A stretch of DNA of 64,000 bases from Isoetes taiwanensis (Eukaryota; Streptophyta; Lycopodiopsida; Isoetales; Isoetaceae): positions 5,516,932 to 5,580,931 of the forward strand of contig JAJEKV010000056.1 of the NCBI GenBank assembly GCA_021234155.1. The letters are read 5' to 3'. How positions within the stretch are numbered: position 1 is the stretch's first letter; every line of letters starts with the position of its first letter. Below, piece after piece: positions 1 through 10,782 of this stretch. The notes under the pieces were generated by a model. It did not search any database, was not told the origin of the DNA, and saw only the letters and a list, made by a program, of their open reading frames with translations. Both the position numbers and the translations under genes were made by a program.

Positions 1-1079
1 CCGCTTCAAAGCTCCCTCCAATTCTTTCAAAATGTTTAAGAGTTCTTCTTCTCTCACATCTTTGACTTGGGTAACTGATACCTGATCCTTCTCTCTTAGT
101 TGTTTATCCTTCTCTACTACAGTGCCTGCATGGGAGATTACATCAGATACATACATTTCCTAGATGCAAAAGTAAAGAAGGATATATATTTTTTCCTAAA
201 TGTAAAGAAAGAGCAAGTACTTGGGAATGATCATACTCACGAAAGTCTCCAGAAATAGTTTTCTAGACACATAAAAGATTATAACTTTCCTCAGCAAATA
301 GAATATCTGAGACCCTCGGATTTTAACCAGAAGGGATGTGTTGAAATCTCAATGATGAATGGTGAACCACTATAGAACCTCAAAGGAACCACTGTACTGA
401 TGCATATTGGCAGGTACTTATTTCTACAGTGAAGTCTATTAAACAACTTGCTAGTTCAGACTTATATCTTTTATTGGAGAATCAAATGAGAACATTGCCT
501 AACTGCAATAAATTAAGCTTTTCTCTGTTACAACATTTATTAAACAGTTTCATGAATTGCTGATTAGCACAGAAATAAGACTGCTTACTTACCAATGGGT
601 GGCACTCGCAATTTCTCAAAGTAGGCATCAAGCGCATTTAGACCTTGTGAAGGGTTCTGTCCAATGATCTCATTATTTGAGACAGATGATCTGTTTTCTA
701 GATAATTTGGACCAATGGAGCTCCTTTGAGTACTTTTGCCATTTCCATGCAGCTTATCAAAATACATATCTAACGCTTTTAGACCCCCATGTATGGATGT
801 GTCTTTCTCCTCTGTTTCTTCAGATATGATAGTCTTTCCATCAACTTCACCATGCTTGCAAGATAATGGAAGGAACTTTTGAGATGGAAATTGTCTCATT
901 CTTTTTATGATAAATTTATGTCCCAAACACTGTGGATTGATATAAAAGCAACGATAAACCCCTGTTCTGCCAGAAGTAGAATGTGTGCATGCTCTGAAAT
1001 ATCTGGGCTGCCATGAAGACGAATCACTGCAGCTTTGCCCATACTGAGAGCGCGCACTAATGTTATAGATGGTTGTCAT
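1..1079 (-). CDS. 3' part of a spliced gene, unrecognised protein with two 'ALDxYFxKL' repeats (partial)
   Basis: Two exons are visible. One runs from 1079 (ATG) down to 593 and ends at a strong donor (GTAAGTAAG); the next starts at 125 after a CAG acceptor and leaves the window at position 1. The junction keeps phase (ATT G / GC ACT) and reads on as a charged, probably coiled-coil stretch (VEKDKQLREKDQ, then EEELLNILKELEGALKR). The first about 70 residues are rich in S, T, R and Y and poor in acidic residues, like a plastid or mitochondrial transit peptide. The exon also contains a repeated motif, GLKALDMYFDKL and GLNALDAYFEKL. A possible acceptor at 1097 and a donor near 1390 suggest an upstream 5' UTR exon. 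I do not recognise the family. The exon structure is well supported; function and targeting are inference. Confidence 0.65.
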
Positions 1080-1333
1080 GTTTATTCCAAATGTTTCTGT
1101 AGGAGAAAATTCACGGGAAAGGCAAGATTTAATACAACCAATTTTCTAAGTTGCACGTAAACGGAGCATATGATCTCAGCAAGATATCTAGAACGTCCCT
1201 AAATATACATCGATGCATCAAATTTCATATTGAAATTTCAGAAACACAACAATAGATACATGTGAGGCTATCTAGCTGAATTTTAAAATGCCATCAAGCA
1301 CACTTATCTAGAAGAATTTTACTTGCAACAAGA

Positions 1334-1338
<5 letters not shown>

Positions 1339-1375
<37 letters not shown>
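1339..1375. repeat. poly(A) run, about 37 bases
   Basis: An uninterrupted A run lies in the presumed 5' intron of the left-edge gene. It could be the tail of an old retroposed copy, but no element body is recognisable beside it. Confidence 0.9.
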
Positions 1376-1377
<2 letters not shown>

Positions 1378-2538
1378 CCGTAAAAGCTCACCGCTGCAGT
1401 AATGACAGGCCTCCAGCCCAATATGAGAAAACGTCGGAATTGTATGAATGTGCCGCCCACCCAATGAAGCAAAATTTTGGAGCTAAGCAGTGGCTAGGAT
1501 GAGGCAGCCATGTAGGAGTTGCATAATCCTAAATGGAATGACATTGAAAACAACCCGGTCAATTAAGCCTTACATTTTCAATTCTTCGTTGGTTTTATCC
1601 ATAGAAGGAGAATAAAAATCTGGCATTCTTAGCCGCCACATCAGCTCCCCTGGAGTTTGCTTCTGCTCCCCATTGGAGCATTCAAGATCTCACGCATTTT
1701 TGTATTTGCTAAGAAATACTCATGTTTGTCTATACGGAATACGAGATGCGCAAGTCGCGTACAATGTCACGTACGTACTTACAAAATCAGTAACAAAAAA
1801 ACACTATCAATAAATCCATTTTTATCACTAAATCCTGCCCTTTCGGTCAGGACCAATCTAGGATATACCATCTCATCCAGGCTAAATCCTAGCCATTATG
1901 ATTGGAACCAAGAACTGGAATACCAACAATATAAAATACGTCCAAAACAAATAAACTTAAGCATTGGATACATAATGGTCATCCTTAATGTACACACTAT
2001 TTGTTTATCAATATACATTAACAATTGGCAGCTTACATGGTTCTCGCCATTATTCGTATTACTTAACTAACTATGAATAGCTAATGTGAAGAGCAATTAC
2101 TTGTAAGCAACTATTTGTAAGCTCCTTTTTGTTCTAGAATTGGCAGACAGGCTAGAAATTTGTCTCCTAGCTGCCACAGTTTCAGCAGATGCAAAATATG
2201 CAATTGGAGTGCTTAGAGAAGTCTCCGTAGAGGTTGCATTATATTTGATAGAATGTATGTACTAATGAAGAGTAGGAAAACAAATAAAGGCACTAACAAA
2301 CAGCTAATAGACTACCAAAATTGAATACCTCTCTAATGTGGCTTAACTGTTGCTAATGAAGAGTAGGAAAAGAAATAAAGGCGTTAACAAACAACCAAAA
2401 GGGAATACCTCTCTGACGTAGCTTAGGTGTTTATATACACACCTAGACATATATAATACAATATGCTGAGTCATCTACCTCTAAGTTAGAGGATAAAGAG
2501 AGTTGAGCTGTAGAAATAAGATAAAGTAGAATTATTCT
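1376..2538. other. upstream region without a recognisable gene
   Basis: It holds the probable 5' UTR exon and promoter side of the left-edge gene (donor-like CAGCG/GTGAGC on the minus strand near 1390). A short diverged duplication lies near 2255-2420, around 'taatgaagagtaggaaaa' and 'aataccctct'-like text. The 137-residue ORF at 1657-2070 has no recognisable domain and was not accepted. Confidence 0.5.
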
Positions 2539-3410
2539 CTACAAGAAATTTATCGCGGTGGCAAAGGCCGCCACGAATATTTGTTTAGTTCCAAACTTGT
2601 GCGAAAACCACTATTAATGTCCATGTTTAATATATTCGTCAACCAGATTTGCATGGTAATTGGCAATACGTGGCACATGATTACCAGTGCTCTTGTATTC
2701 TAACTCTAATTTAGAATTTTTCGAAATAGAAAATGGAGTTTAGTCTTTAAAAAAAGTTGATCAATTGTACTGTGCATAAGAATGCGTTCCTGTACTTTTT
2801 GTTACTCGATATATACATGATTCATAACTTTCTGTTGCTCACTTTATAGATGATGCATGACACATCAAACTTCAATTAGAGTTATCAACTGTAGATTTAA
2901 CATCAACTATAACTGAAAATGCTTCATCATCATCAGAATGATATTTTTGCGAATAGTATAAGTTACGAAACAAATCCAAGATGAGCTCCAATACCACGTC
3001 TTTTGACACAAACACTGGTGAGTTAGCAAAGGTGCCAACCCACCATTCATAGAAGTCACCTAGCTTATCTCAATAATGTACTCTTCTTTTATCTGTGCCT
3101 GTTTTCGCCGCCTCCACACTCTGTTTCTGCCCAATGCCCATCTGTGTTGAATCTGGCCTTGAATCCAGCAGCATTGAATACCATTTCTTCCATGCTCTAT
3201 GTCTGAAACCCTTAAGTGCGGAAGCAACAGACCTCCTGGAATCAAGCCTAGAATATGTTGTATTATTTGTTGCATTTTTGTTGTGGTATTAATATGTAGC
3301 ATTATAACAGGGGGTTTTTTTTGTGTTTTTGTACTGTTTTCTCTAAGGTTTTCATATGATTTGGTGGCCGTATTCATCCAGGTGTACTAAATAGTATTTC
3401 TAGAGTGCAC
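2539..3410. mobile_element. repeat element A (short copy of a two-copy family; see 31504-33495)
   Basis: The left end CTACAAGAAATTTATCGCGG, followed by a GGTGGC...GCCACC hairpin, and the right end, marked by ATATGTAGCATTATAACAGG near 3290 and TCTAGAGTGCAC at 3410, are both shared with element B. Between the ends A and B share about 550 bp next to the left end, including a small minus-strand ORF, but their middles differ. The left end resembles the CACTACAAGAAA terminus of plant CACTA transposons. The right end, read on the minus strand, is only loosely similar (CACTCTAGAAAT), and no target duplication was found. Membership in CACTA is inference; the two-copy family is directly visible. Confidence 0.6.
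2872..3105 (-). pseudogene. broken copy of the element A/B small ORF
   Basis: Reads in one minus-strand frame with a single internal stop. Over the best 49 residues it matches the intact copy at 31764-31979 at 37 positions by hand alignment, including DFY.WW, LDLFRNLYYSQKYHS and DDEA. It ends at the same place as the intact copy. Most differences are conservative (A/V, R/K, L/I), so the protein seems to have been under selection before or between the two insertions. Function unknown. Confidence 0.6.
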
Positions 3411-5384
3411 CCTTTTGTCAGCCGTTGATTTTAGAAAAGGGGGCAGATCCTGTGGTGAATATCCTCCCATTAGTTTTAGGGTTTTTTTAGGGTTGTGTGG
3501 ATTAGGGCATGACCATTTTAACTTGACTTTTTTTAAATCCCCATGTGTTAACTCCATTTAACTATTTCGAACTAACTGTTTATTTTTATTTTCTTTTAAA
3601 CCTAACGTGCAGGTTAGAGAGGCGGCCTGCAGCTCACGAATCCGGCCTCCAGGCCATAGAATCCAGCCCAAATCATCAAGGCACATCCCGATTTTGCCTT
3701 CTTAGGGATTCTTAGATCATTTCACTCCAGGAACTTGCGAATTTCAGAGTGTACAGGCCGATTCCTCTTGAGTTAGGGTTTCAAGTTATGTATGGTTGAA
3801 CGGATCCAAGCACCAACAAGTTTGCAGCCAGTTTTCTTCATCAGCTATAGCAGCATTCCGTTTGGCCATAGATCATTTCTACCGGGCATTAAATCACATA
3901 GATATAATGCTTCTCAAAAAATTCTCAGGCGTTCAAGCGTTCTGCGAGGACCGGTTGGATGGCATGTATTATCGAGAACGTAACCTCAATGTGAACATTT
4001 TTTCACATGTTGACCCGTCTAATGTATTGCGGGGGTAGCGGTGGAACGTTTTAATAATCAAGGGTCCTTGATAAACCCGCAGCTATGGCCAAGGGACACG
4101 ATGTTTACTCGATGTTGGCAAGAAGATAAGAGGTTGGTTTTACTTTGTAAATGGCAATGGATCATTTGGATTTTTCAAATTCGATAGGGTCATGCGCTTT
4201 TACATTGTCCGATCAAGGATCGACTTATTAGCTAACAGATTGTATACATCGTTACCTTTACCATGCCAAAGCTCCAACGCCTAAGGTTTGCTATAGAGTT
4301 TTCCTATGAGTTCTCTACTCTCCATAGAGTTTATATTTATCTTGTCAAGGCACCAAAAGAATGACCCGACTTCTAGGCGTTAGATCTTTCAATCTGCAAT
4401 GAAATGCCTTCCCATTATAACTTAGAAGGCATCTCATATTACTATTTTGCAAATATATCACCGATAATCTAGGGTATGGTGGATCCTTCGTCCTCAAACC
4501 ATATAATCATGAGCTATTTCGGCAGAATGAAGCTTTGGGCTTCCATGGCTATGGCAGATTTTGGTACCCAAATCGTGAATCTCTAAGAGGATCATGTCGA
4601 TATATGCGTTACGGTGGAGGGAATGAGATTTAGATGCCACAAGCATTTACGGTCTGCGATCCGATTATTATAAAGCAAGAATCGGAAGAACTACCGGTTT
4701 TCCGGAGGGAGTAAGTATGCTTGAAAGTGATATGCTTCAAGTTCTTGAAGAGCATGATCCGAATGTTGATACATATAAGAAGATGCTAGAATACATGTGC
4801 GTATTGAACCTCCCCTTTCTCTTCAATTGTTTTTACCAAAAGAGGGTTGGAAAATCTCACCGGGTCATTTATTGTTTTATATAACTAATCATGGATTCTT
4901 TGGCTTTGCAAGTTCATGTTGTATCTTGTTGCTACTTGTAGAGTGTATGGCATTGCGAGAATTCTAATACATGAAGCCCGATCTATCTTCTTTTTTTGGC
5001 AATTTGGGTTTACGCCTATGGTGAACCTTTTTCACATCTTGTATCATGTTGGTTATGGGAATTGTTCTAGTTTGAATCATCCTAGGAGAAATTGACTACC
5101 TTGTTTGGTCAATTGTTTTTGTGAAGTTCTTTGTCAAAACACCCTTTCTTACCTAATGTCCGAGAACTTCCGGGATCTTGATCATGACAAAGGCAAGCTG
5201 TTTGTGCAATTACACGATACTTTGGAAGACATTGAATTGTATCGGTATTCACATTCGACTAAATCCGAGCTTTATCGTTTCTTTATTTCAAACACTTATG
5301 CTCGTTCTATGCGGTATGGAGGAGATGTTTGATGCGAAGATTATGTTACCTTCTATTTCTCATTTACCCATCATGCAACCATTG
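3411..5384 (+). other. long region without a supported gene
   Basis: Several 60-90 residue ORFs are present (3792-4038, 5105-5332, 5178-5453), but none shows a recognised domain or clean splice structure. The text has the mixed look of decayed coding sequence, possibly leading into the PPR fragment that follows. Nothing here was firm enough to name. Confidence 0.4.
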
Positions 5385-5595
5385 CACATCATTGTATTTA
5401 TATTAAAACAAGGCGGTTTTATCGTCCTAGGGTTGTCTCATATAATTGGATGACATGCACAAGTGTTTGCAAATTATCAAAAAGGGTTTCAGTTTGATGC
5501 AAAGATTAGCAAATGCTCTTGTGGATATGTATGCTCTTGTGGATATGTATGCAAAACGTGGTGTGATTTGGCAAATTCTAAAATACTTTTTATAA
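5385..5595 (+). pseudogene. PPR protein fragment (plant organelle RNA-binding family)
   Basis: One frame reads ANALVDMYALVDMYAKRG, the hallmark of plant PLS-class pentatricopeptide repeats (usually NALVDMYAKCG). An exact 18-bp tandem duplication at 5515-5550 doubles ALVDMY. The flanking sequence has stops and no initiator, so this is a relic. PPR proteins bind organelle transcripts and direct C-to-U editing, splicing or stability; this fragment cannot do so. Confidence 0.6.
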
Positions 5596-6229
5596 CTTGA
5601 GTATGTGGTGCAGTGTCTGATTTTGTTAGGGCCCGAAGGGCCCAAATTTTTTTTTTAACTACCCAACATATATATAACTAACATTGACATTATTACTACA
5701 AACCATTGCATCCAACACATTTAAATGAAAATCCCCCTGAAACCCCCTTTGGTTTGGGTGCATATTCACACGGGGGGTTACGTAGGGCAGCGAGAGCTGT
5801 CAGATGGGCATATTTGCCCTTTATTCCAAGATTTGGACCATACATAGCGATCCTCGTTTGTGAGTTTGTGTATCTTAATTGCGTATTAATTTATGTATGT
5901 AATTACAAAATCTTTTCTTTACAGTATGAAATGTATGATCGGCCTCCATCTGAAAAAGAATCTTGTCTTAGTAGCACTCTCAACTTTTGTAAGATGCAAA
6001 AGCATCTAGCAAGGCATGGTAAGAGCGAAATTGAAAGGTAAAAAAGATTTTGGATTATCAAATTAGTAACTATTTTGTAATTTAATTTCATGTCGTTTTA
6101 AACCATCATTCATTTAAATTGGATTTATGTCAGGATTTTGGACCATTTTGGCACTGCAACTTTTTCCCGGGTTAGTAAATTTGCATCGAGAATGTGACTT
6201 TTTTTTATAACAGCACAACATGATTGCAT
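5596..6229. other. non-coding stretch with a 32-bp sequence repeated inverted near 24.5 kb
   Basis: Positions 6100-6131 are the exact reverse complement of 24471-24502. The ORF at 5706-6041 has no recognised domain. Nothing else is identified here. Confidence 0.5.
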
Positions 6230-8072
6230 TAAAAATTAAAAATAGTTCACATATGCATGTCGAGTTACATATTGCCAATTACTTCTCAGAAGTGACCCCT
6301 AGAGATATCATAGCTTTCTTCCTCACTTCCACAGGTATTGTAACCCTAGCGCCTCTTGCACGATGACCTTTGGGGTCCATGAAAACAAAATAGTATCTAA
6401 CTCAACCCAATCATCCCCTTCAATAGGGTTTCTCTTCCATCTCTTTGTCCAATGTCTCTATACCTTTCTTCCTCTCACCATCGCATTTAACCGGTGCCTT
6501 TGGACACCACCACTCCACACGAACTTTGTTCACATTGTGGTCACCTACTTCTTTGCAAACCTCCGAGATGGTGTAACCCATCCACACAGGTATATCTCTT
6601 TGCGCCCGGTACTATAAGTGCAAATTGATGGCAAAGCAAGTCATCTTTGGGATCATAATCCTCCAGCCCGAGATATTTAGGCCTTCCTTTCCTAGGACCA
6701 ACATCGTGTTTTTCAAAGAAATGGAGGAGCCATGGACTTGCGAATACTACTAACCACATCATCAGCTTCCTCAGGTGTTATCAAGTCTCTCCACCTAGTC
6801 TTAGGTAGCCATCCATCTTTGAGTTCATCAGAGGATGTGTCTACTTGTCCCAATAATCCATATACCTGTCCAATAATCTATCAATGCAAGGTTGATATCA
6901 TCGGTTATTTTTCCAATACTTGATGTATTCGTAAATGCCGTCCAATGTGCTTTGCAATGAATCCACCTCTGGAAAAGGCTTAAGAGCTTTTGGTTGACCC
7001 CTTGGAATCTTAGGTTTGCCATTTTCATCTTCGTGCCATATAGGTACTCCCTCATCCGGCCTCCATTTATCATCTGAAGGTCTCATCTTCCATTGCATGA
7101 TTGGCTTATTTCCCATGACCCGTAAAAAGTAATTGAGAGGGTCTAGATTGACCTTCCATATCAAGAGCATAACCTTCGATAAAATTCTTCCAATCGCACC
7201 TCTTGTATGATCAACCCTATAGGAGAAGGTGAAATGCATTCACTAAGAACTTCCATTAGTCTAGGAAGATTGGTCACGGTTTGAGATTTCAATCTGCACT
7301 ATACTTCCCAAACAATGCATCCACATCCTCATGAATATGTCCGGGCATTAAGAACCCTAAATTCACTCTTTTCAAAGACACCCACTGTTAAATAAGATAG
7401 AAATGAGAACATATACCTGTTTTTATTCTGTCCAGCACAATTGTCAAGTTGGAGGAGGAACCTTGGTGGTAGATCTCGAGGTTGGGGACGTGAACTTGAG
7501 GCTCCAACATGAACCTTGCCTTAGTAAACTTCTCTAAATTATTAGGCTTTCTATCCAACAATGCAATCAAGAGTGGTTGGCTACCACCTCCCGGGGTTGT
7601 GGAGGTCACCCGAGAATAACCACTCTCATAGTTCCTCAAGCACCTCATCACACTTCCAATATGAAAATCAGGACCATCACTCCACAATTGCAAACTAAAA
7701 TGGCCATAATAAATTGGCACCGAGCCATGCACTATTGCACCTGTCAGAGAGACTTGCAAAGGATAAGCTCTATTGATTTGCTTGGGTATGTAACTATACT
7801 GTGGCAAACAAGTCTTCGATTGATCCATCTTGTCATGTATAATACAAACATAGTTATTGGGTTCCAAACATGATAATGTTCTCTACATCCAATAAGTGGA
7901 TCTACATGATAGTTGGTCTGTCATGTGATCTTTCATTTGCTCCCTTATCTTAGCCCTTTGGCTTGGTTGCTTGGTCTTATCAAGAATCTCTTTCAACTTA
8001 GCACACAAGTTGCACTTTGCAAAGTTGTTCGAAGTGTCTATAGTGACATGCTTGAAGTGCTTGCTCCATAGT
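6230..8072 (-). pseudogene. decayed DUF7869-type transposase
   Basis: Read on the minus strand, the family landmarks appear in the expected order. First, near 7990-8070, comes an F.KC..C..LK zinc-binding region (NNFAKCNLCAKLKEILDK). Next, near 7700-7850, is a MDQSKTCLPQY...LTGAIVHG segment, matching the family pattern MD..KT..PH...LTG...HG. Then, near 7311-7360, comes GFLMPGHIHEDVDALFG, matching the FLxxGHTHEDIDxxFS signature. A C-terminal part follows to about 6260. Frameshifts and stops separate these blocks. DUF7869 proteins are widespread in plants, animals and protists and are thought to be DNA transposases. The copy is inactive. Its upstream side ends at the 46-bp direct repeat at 8073. 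Confidence 0.65.
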
Positions 8073-8894
8073 TTCTAGAGCCTAGTTGCACTCAACCAAC
8101 ACAATGCAACAACATGCTGAATGAATGAGCCATGTGGCCCTCCCCTTTGTTTCCAAAATAGCAGTACAACCATATTTCACTTCTAATAATCCCTCATGCA
8201 CACCGACCTTTTTGGGTATACAAAAGCATCAAAGTACCACAAAGGATCCAAAACTCAAATAAGTTCATAGAGATTCATAGGCCTCCGTCGCTAATGTCCA
8301 ACACGACCCCAACATGTCAAGATTCTTGCAAAACTCGCAAAGGACATCTCCACATCCATCTTGAGTAGATCTGCAAAAGGAACAAAGAAACACCTGGTAC
8401 GAGGACCGCAATCTTGGCACAAAGGCTGCCACATCTTTGGCATACGAGGGCCTACCACCATGGCGCAAGGGCCCTCGACATCGACCCCACTTAAACCCCA
8501 ACATTCAAGACATAAGAGTTGCCCCAACAACAATGCTTGGCATGAGAGCCTCCAACCCATTGTACAAGATAACCTCGCAAGATCAAGAAGTCGAACAAGG
8601 AGCCAATCAACATAAAAAACTAAGACATTGACTATAAGAATACTACAATCACGCAAGGTTGTATCGCAGGGCTAAAACTAAAAAGGGGGAGGGGGGGTGG
8701 GGCATGCGACTACAAAGGGGGAGGCTCAAAGACGGCTGATGAAGATGGGAGGAATGCAACAAGTCTATAAATACTCCAAGGGGGACTCTCACAACTAGCC
8801 TCAAGAAGCGGATTTATCTGCTAATCTCAAAACGCAGATAAATCGCACTTCTAGAGCCTAGTTGCACTCAACCAACACAATGCAACAACATGCT
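8073..8894. repeat. 46-bp direct repeats flanking about 730 bp
   Basis: The sequence starting TTCTAGAGCCTAGTTGCACT occurs at 8073-8118 and again at 8849-8894. The interval 8119-8848 ends exactly with the hairpin-terminated sequence also found at 14587-14733. This looks like an insertion with a long flanking duplication, or an unequal tandem duplication. The long opposing ORFs in 8265-8656 are not convincing genes. Confidence 0.6.
8703..8848 (+). repeat. 146-bp repeat with terminal hairpin, copy 1
   Basis: Nearly identical to 14587-14733. Both copies end with GCGGATTTATCTGC, a 12-nt spacer and GCAGATAAATCGC-AC, a 13-bp stem at the very terminus, after which the flanks differ completely. A terminal hairpin with a sharp boundary recalls the 3' end of Helitron-like elements, although the usual CTRR terminus is absent. 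Confidence 0.6.
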
Positions 8895-10550
8895 AAGAGG
8901 CAGAAAGACAAGAAACTAAAAGTCTAAACTATCATAAGCTTAGCACTCAAAACATTACCGAAAAGAACCAATCCTAGAGCATCTCACAAAAATGAAATAA
9001 AAGCGCAAGGGAAGGAACATCAAACGAGAAAAGATCATGACGCAGGGACCTGACTCACTAAAAATAACATCAACGGACGCCGAAAAATCAAACTATAGCT
9101 CCATCAACAGGGGGTGGGGACTCCACGTGTCCAAACCACCACACCTCCATCGCAATTCCGAAAGCTTAAACACAACATACTCACTCACTAAGAAAAAAAT
9201 AGTACAACATATTCACTCGCTAAGAAAAAAATAGTGGACCTAAACAAAAGGCTCCATCAAACCAACCAAGCTACTAATATGAACTATCCTAAGCTTAATA
9301 ACTCAACATACCACTCCCACTCAATTACAATGAATGCCAGGACTAGAAGACACAACAAAATGTTATGACCTATATAACGCTACAAAAATAAATGAAGGCA
9401 TGTGACTACTACAAAACAAGGCTCAAAGGACAACTAGGCTGAAAGATCTTGCATACCACCGCATATCGGCACAAGGATCAACCAAGGCAGACTGTCCTTC
9501 AAAATCCCACGCGGGCACGTGAACACCACTCAAAGTTGACAAGTATATACCAATCAACTCCATAGAAAAATAGACAATGATCAACTCCATAAGTAGCTGA
9601 AGAGCTTCAAAATCGAAGTACCATAGCACCAATTTTGAGCCCAAAATACTATGAGCATTGAAAGGCACTAGAAGTCACAGGGAGTCTCCTAACTTCTACT
9701 CCCCTAAACCAAGTAGGCAATAAAGCAAGAGCCATTCCCCACCTAGCCAAAGGTCATTTTCACCTCTCAACAAAGAACATGGACACACCTAAACCTAAGG
9801 AGAGGAATTTAAGGTTGCAAAGATATTTCGAAAACCACAAGAGGTGAAAATACAAACAAATAAACCCATGAACTGACGAGACTTGGAAAAAGAAAAAGTG
9901 GACATTAACAAAATGAACTCTAAATGAACTCTAATAGACTACTTGCGAGACATCAAAAGCAAAAGGGCACGCCATTCTCTATTCCGCTTCCTGTTCTTAA
10001 AGTCTTGCCAAGCAACTCTTTAACATCTTGCCAAGCAACGCAAAATTCTCATTCCACTTAATATTCTATATTGCTTGCCAAACAATAAAATGCAGAAAAT
10101 GACATTTCTTAGCACACTGGAGCCTCCTAGGACTTCATCTACTGTACCCTCTCTTTTCCATACATAATGGAACTAAAGAGACAATAGCATCGATCCGAGC
10201 CATCGGATCGTTATTCTGGGGAGGGACGAGCAGCTATATATGTGCTCGCCCTTCTTGTGGCTCGTTATCGGCGTCTTCTCACAGCAGCCTCTCTTTCCTT
10301 GTCCGTTGCTTCCCACCCTACCCGCCCTTATATGTTATTTTGAGTTCATCTATTGTTTTTGTTCAGTTTTGACCATCGTGTGTGGCATATTTCTTTTTAC
10401 ATGATTGTTCTCCACCCGTGGGGTGATGCTGTTCTCCATCCTATTGGGTGCTACTCTCTTTTTCTGCTACATGTTTGATTCTCTCATGTATGTTAGCTTT
10501 TCTCTCACCATTCACGGGTGTTTTTTAGGGGTTCTTTGTGTTGCTTCCAG
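8895..10550. other. non-coding, repeat-derived, A/C-rich plus strand
   Basis: No supported gene. Diverged echoes of the 146-bp repeat occur near 9398-9430 (GCATGTGACTACTACAAAAC and following). A short tandem duplication around 'ctaagaaaaaaatagt' lies at about 9180-9235. The region reads like remnants of a large non-autonomous element. Confidence 0.5.
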
Positions 10551-10714
10551 GATTCTGCCGTCTTCTGGGGTCTTGCTGTATTTGTGTTCGCCATCAACCC
10601 ACATCCTTCGGTTCTCCAGGCAACACATTCACGAATTTTGCCGTCTTTTGGGGTCCTGCTATATTTGTGTTCGCCATCAACCCATCTCCTTCGGTTCTCC
10701 AGGCAACACATTCA
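10551..10714 (+). repeat. 82-bp tandem duplication
   Basis: Two adjacent units start at 10551 and 10633, each containing TGTGTTCGCCATCAACCCA and TTCGGTTCTCCAGGCAACAC, with a few substitutions. The ORFs spanning them simply reflect the duplication. Confidence 0.8.
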
Positions 10715-10740
10715 AGGTTGTTGGCGACCATTTCTCATTA

Positions 10741-10782
10741 GGGTTTTCCTCGAAAACCCGAAAGGGCGGGGTTTTTTATCCC
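10741..10782 (+). other. non-LTR retroposon 3' stem-loop (family copy 1)
   Basis: CGAAAACCCGAAAGGGCGG followed by GGTTTTTTATCC forms an AAAACCC...GGGGTTTT stem. The same structure lies close to the 3' ends of retroposon copies at 46091-46130 (minus), 47441-47482 and 49626-49664. In those copies a CCCATAG..C.ATT motif and a tetranucleotide tail follow; here the downstream part is diverged. Confidence 0.55.

Noticed and set aside
2539-3410. Firm assignment of elements A and B to the CACTA superfamily
   Set aside because: The left end is similar, but the right end is only loosely so, no 3-bp target duplication was found and no transposase is present.
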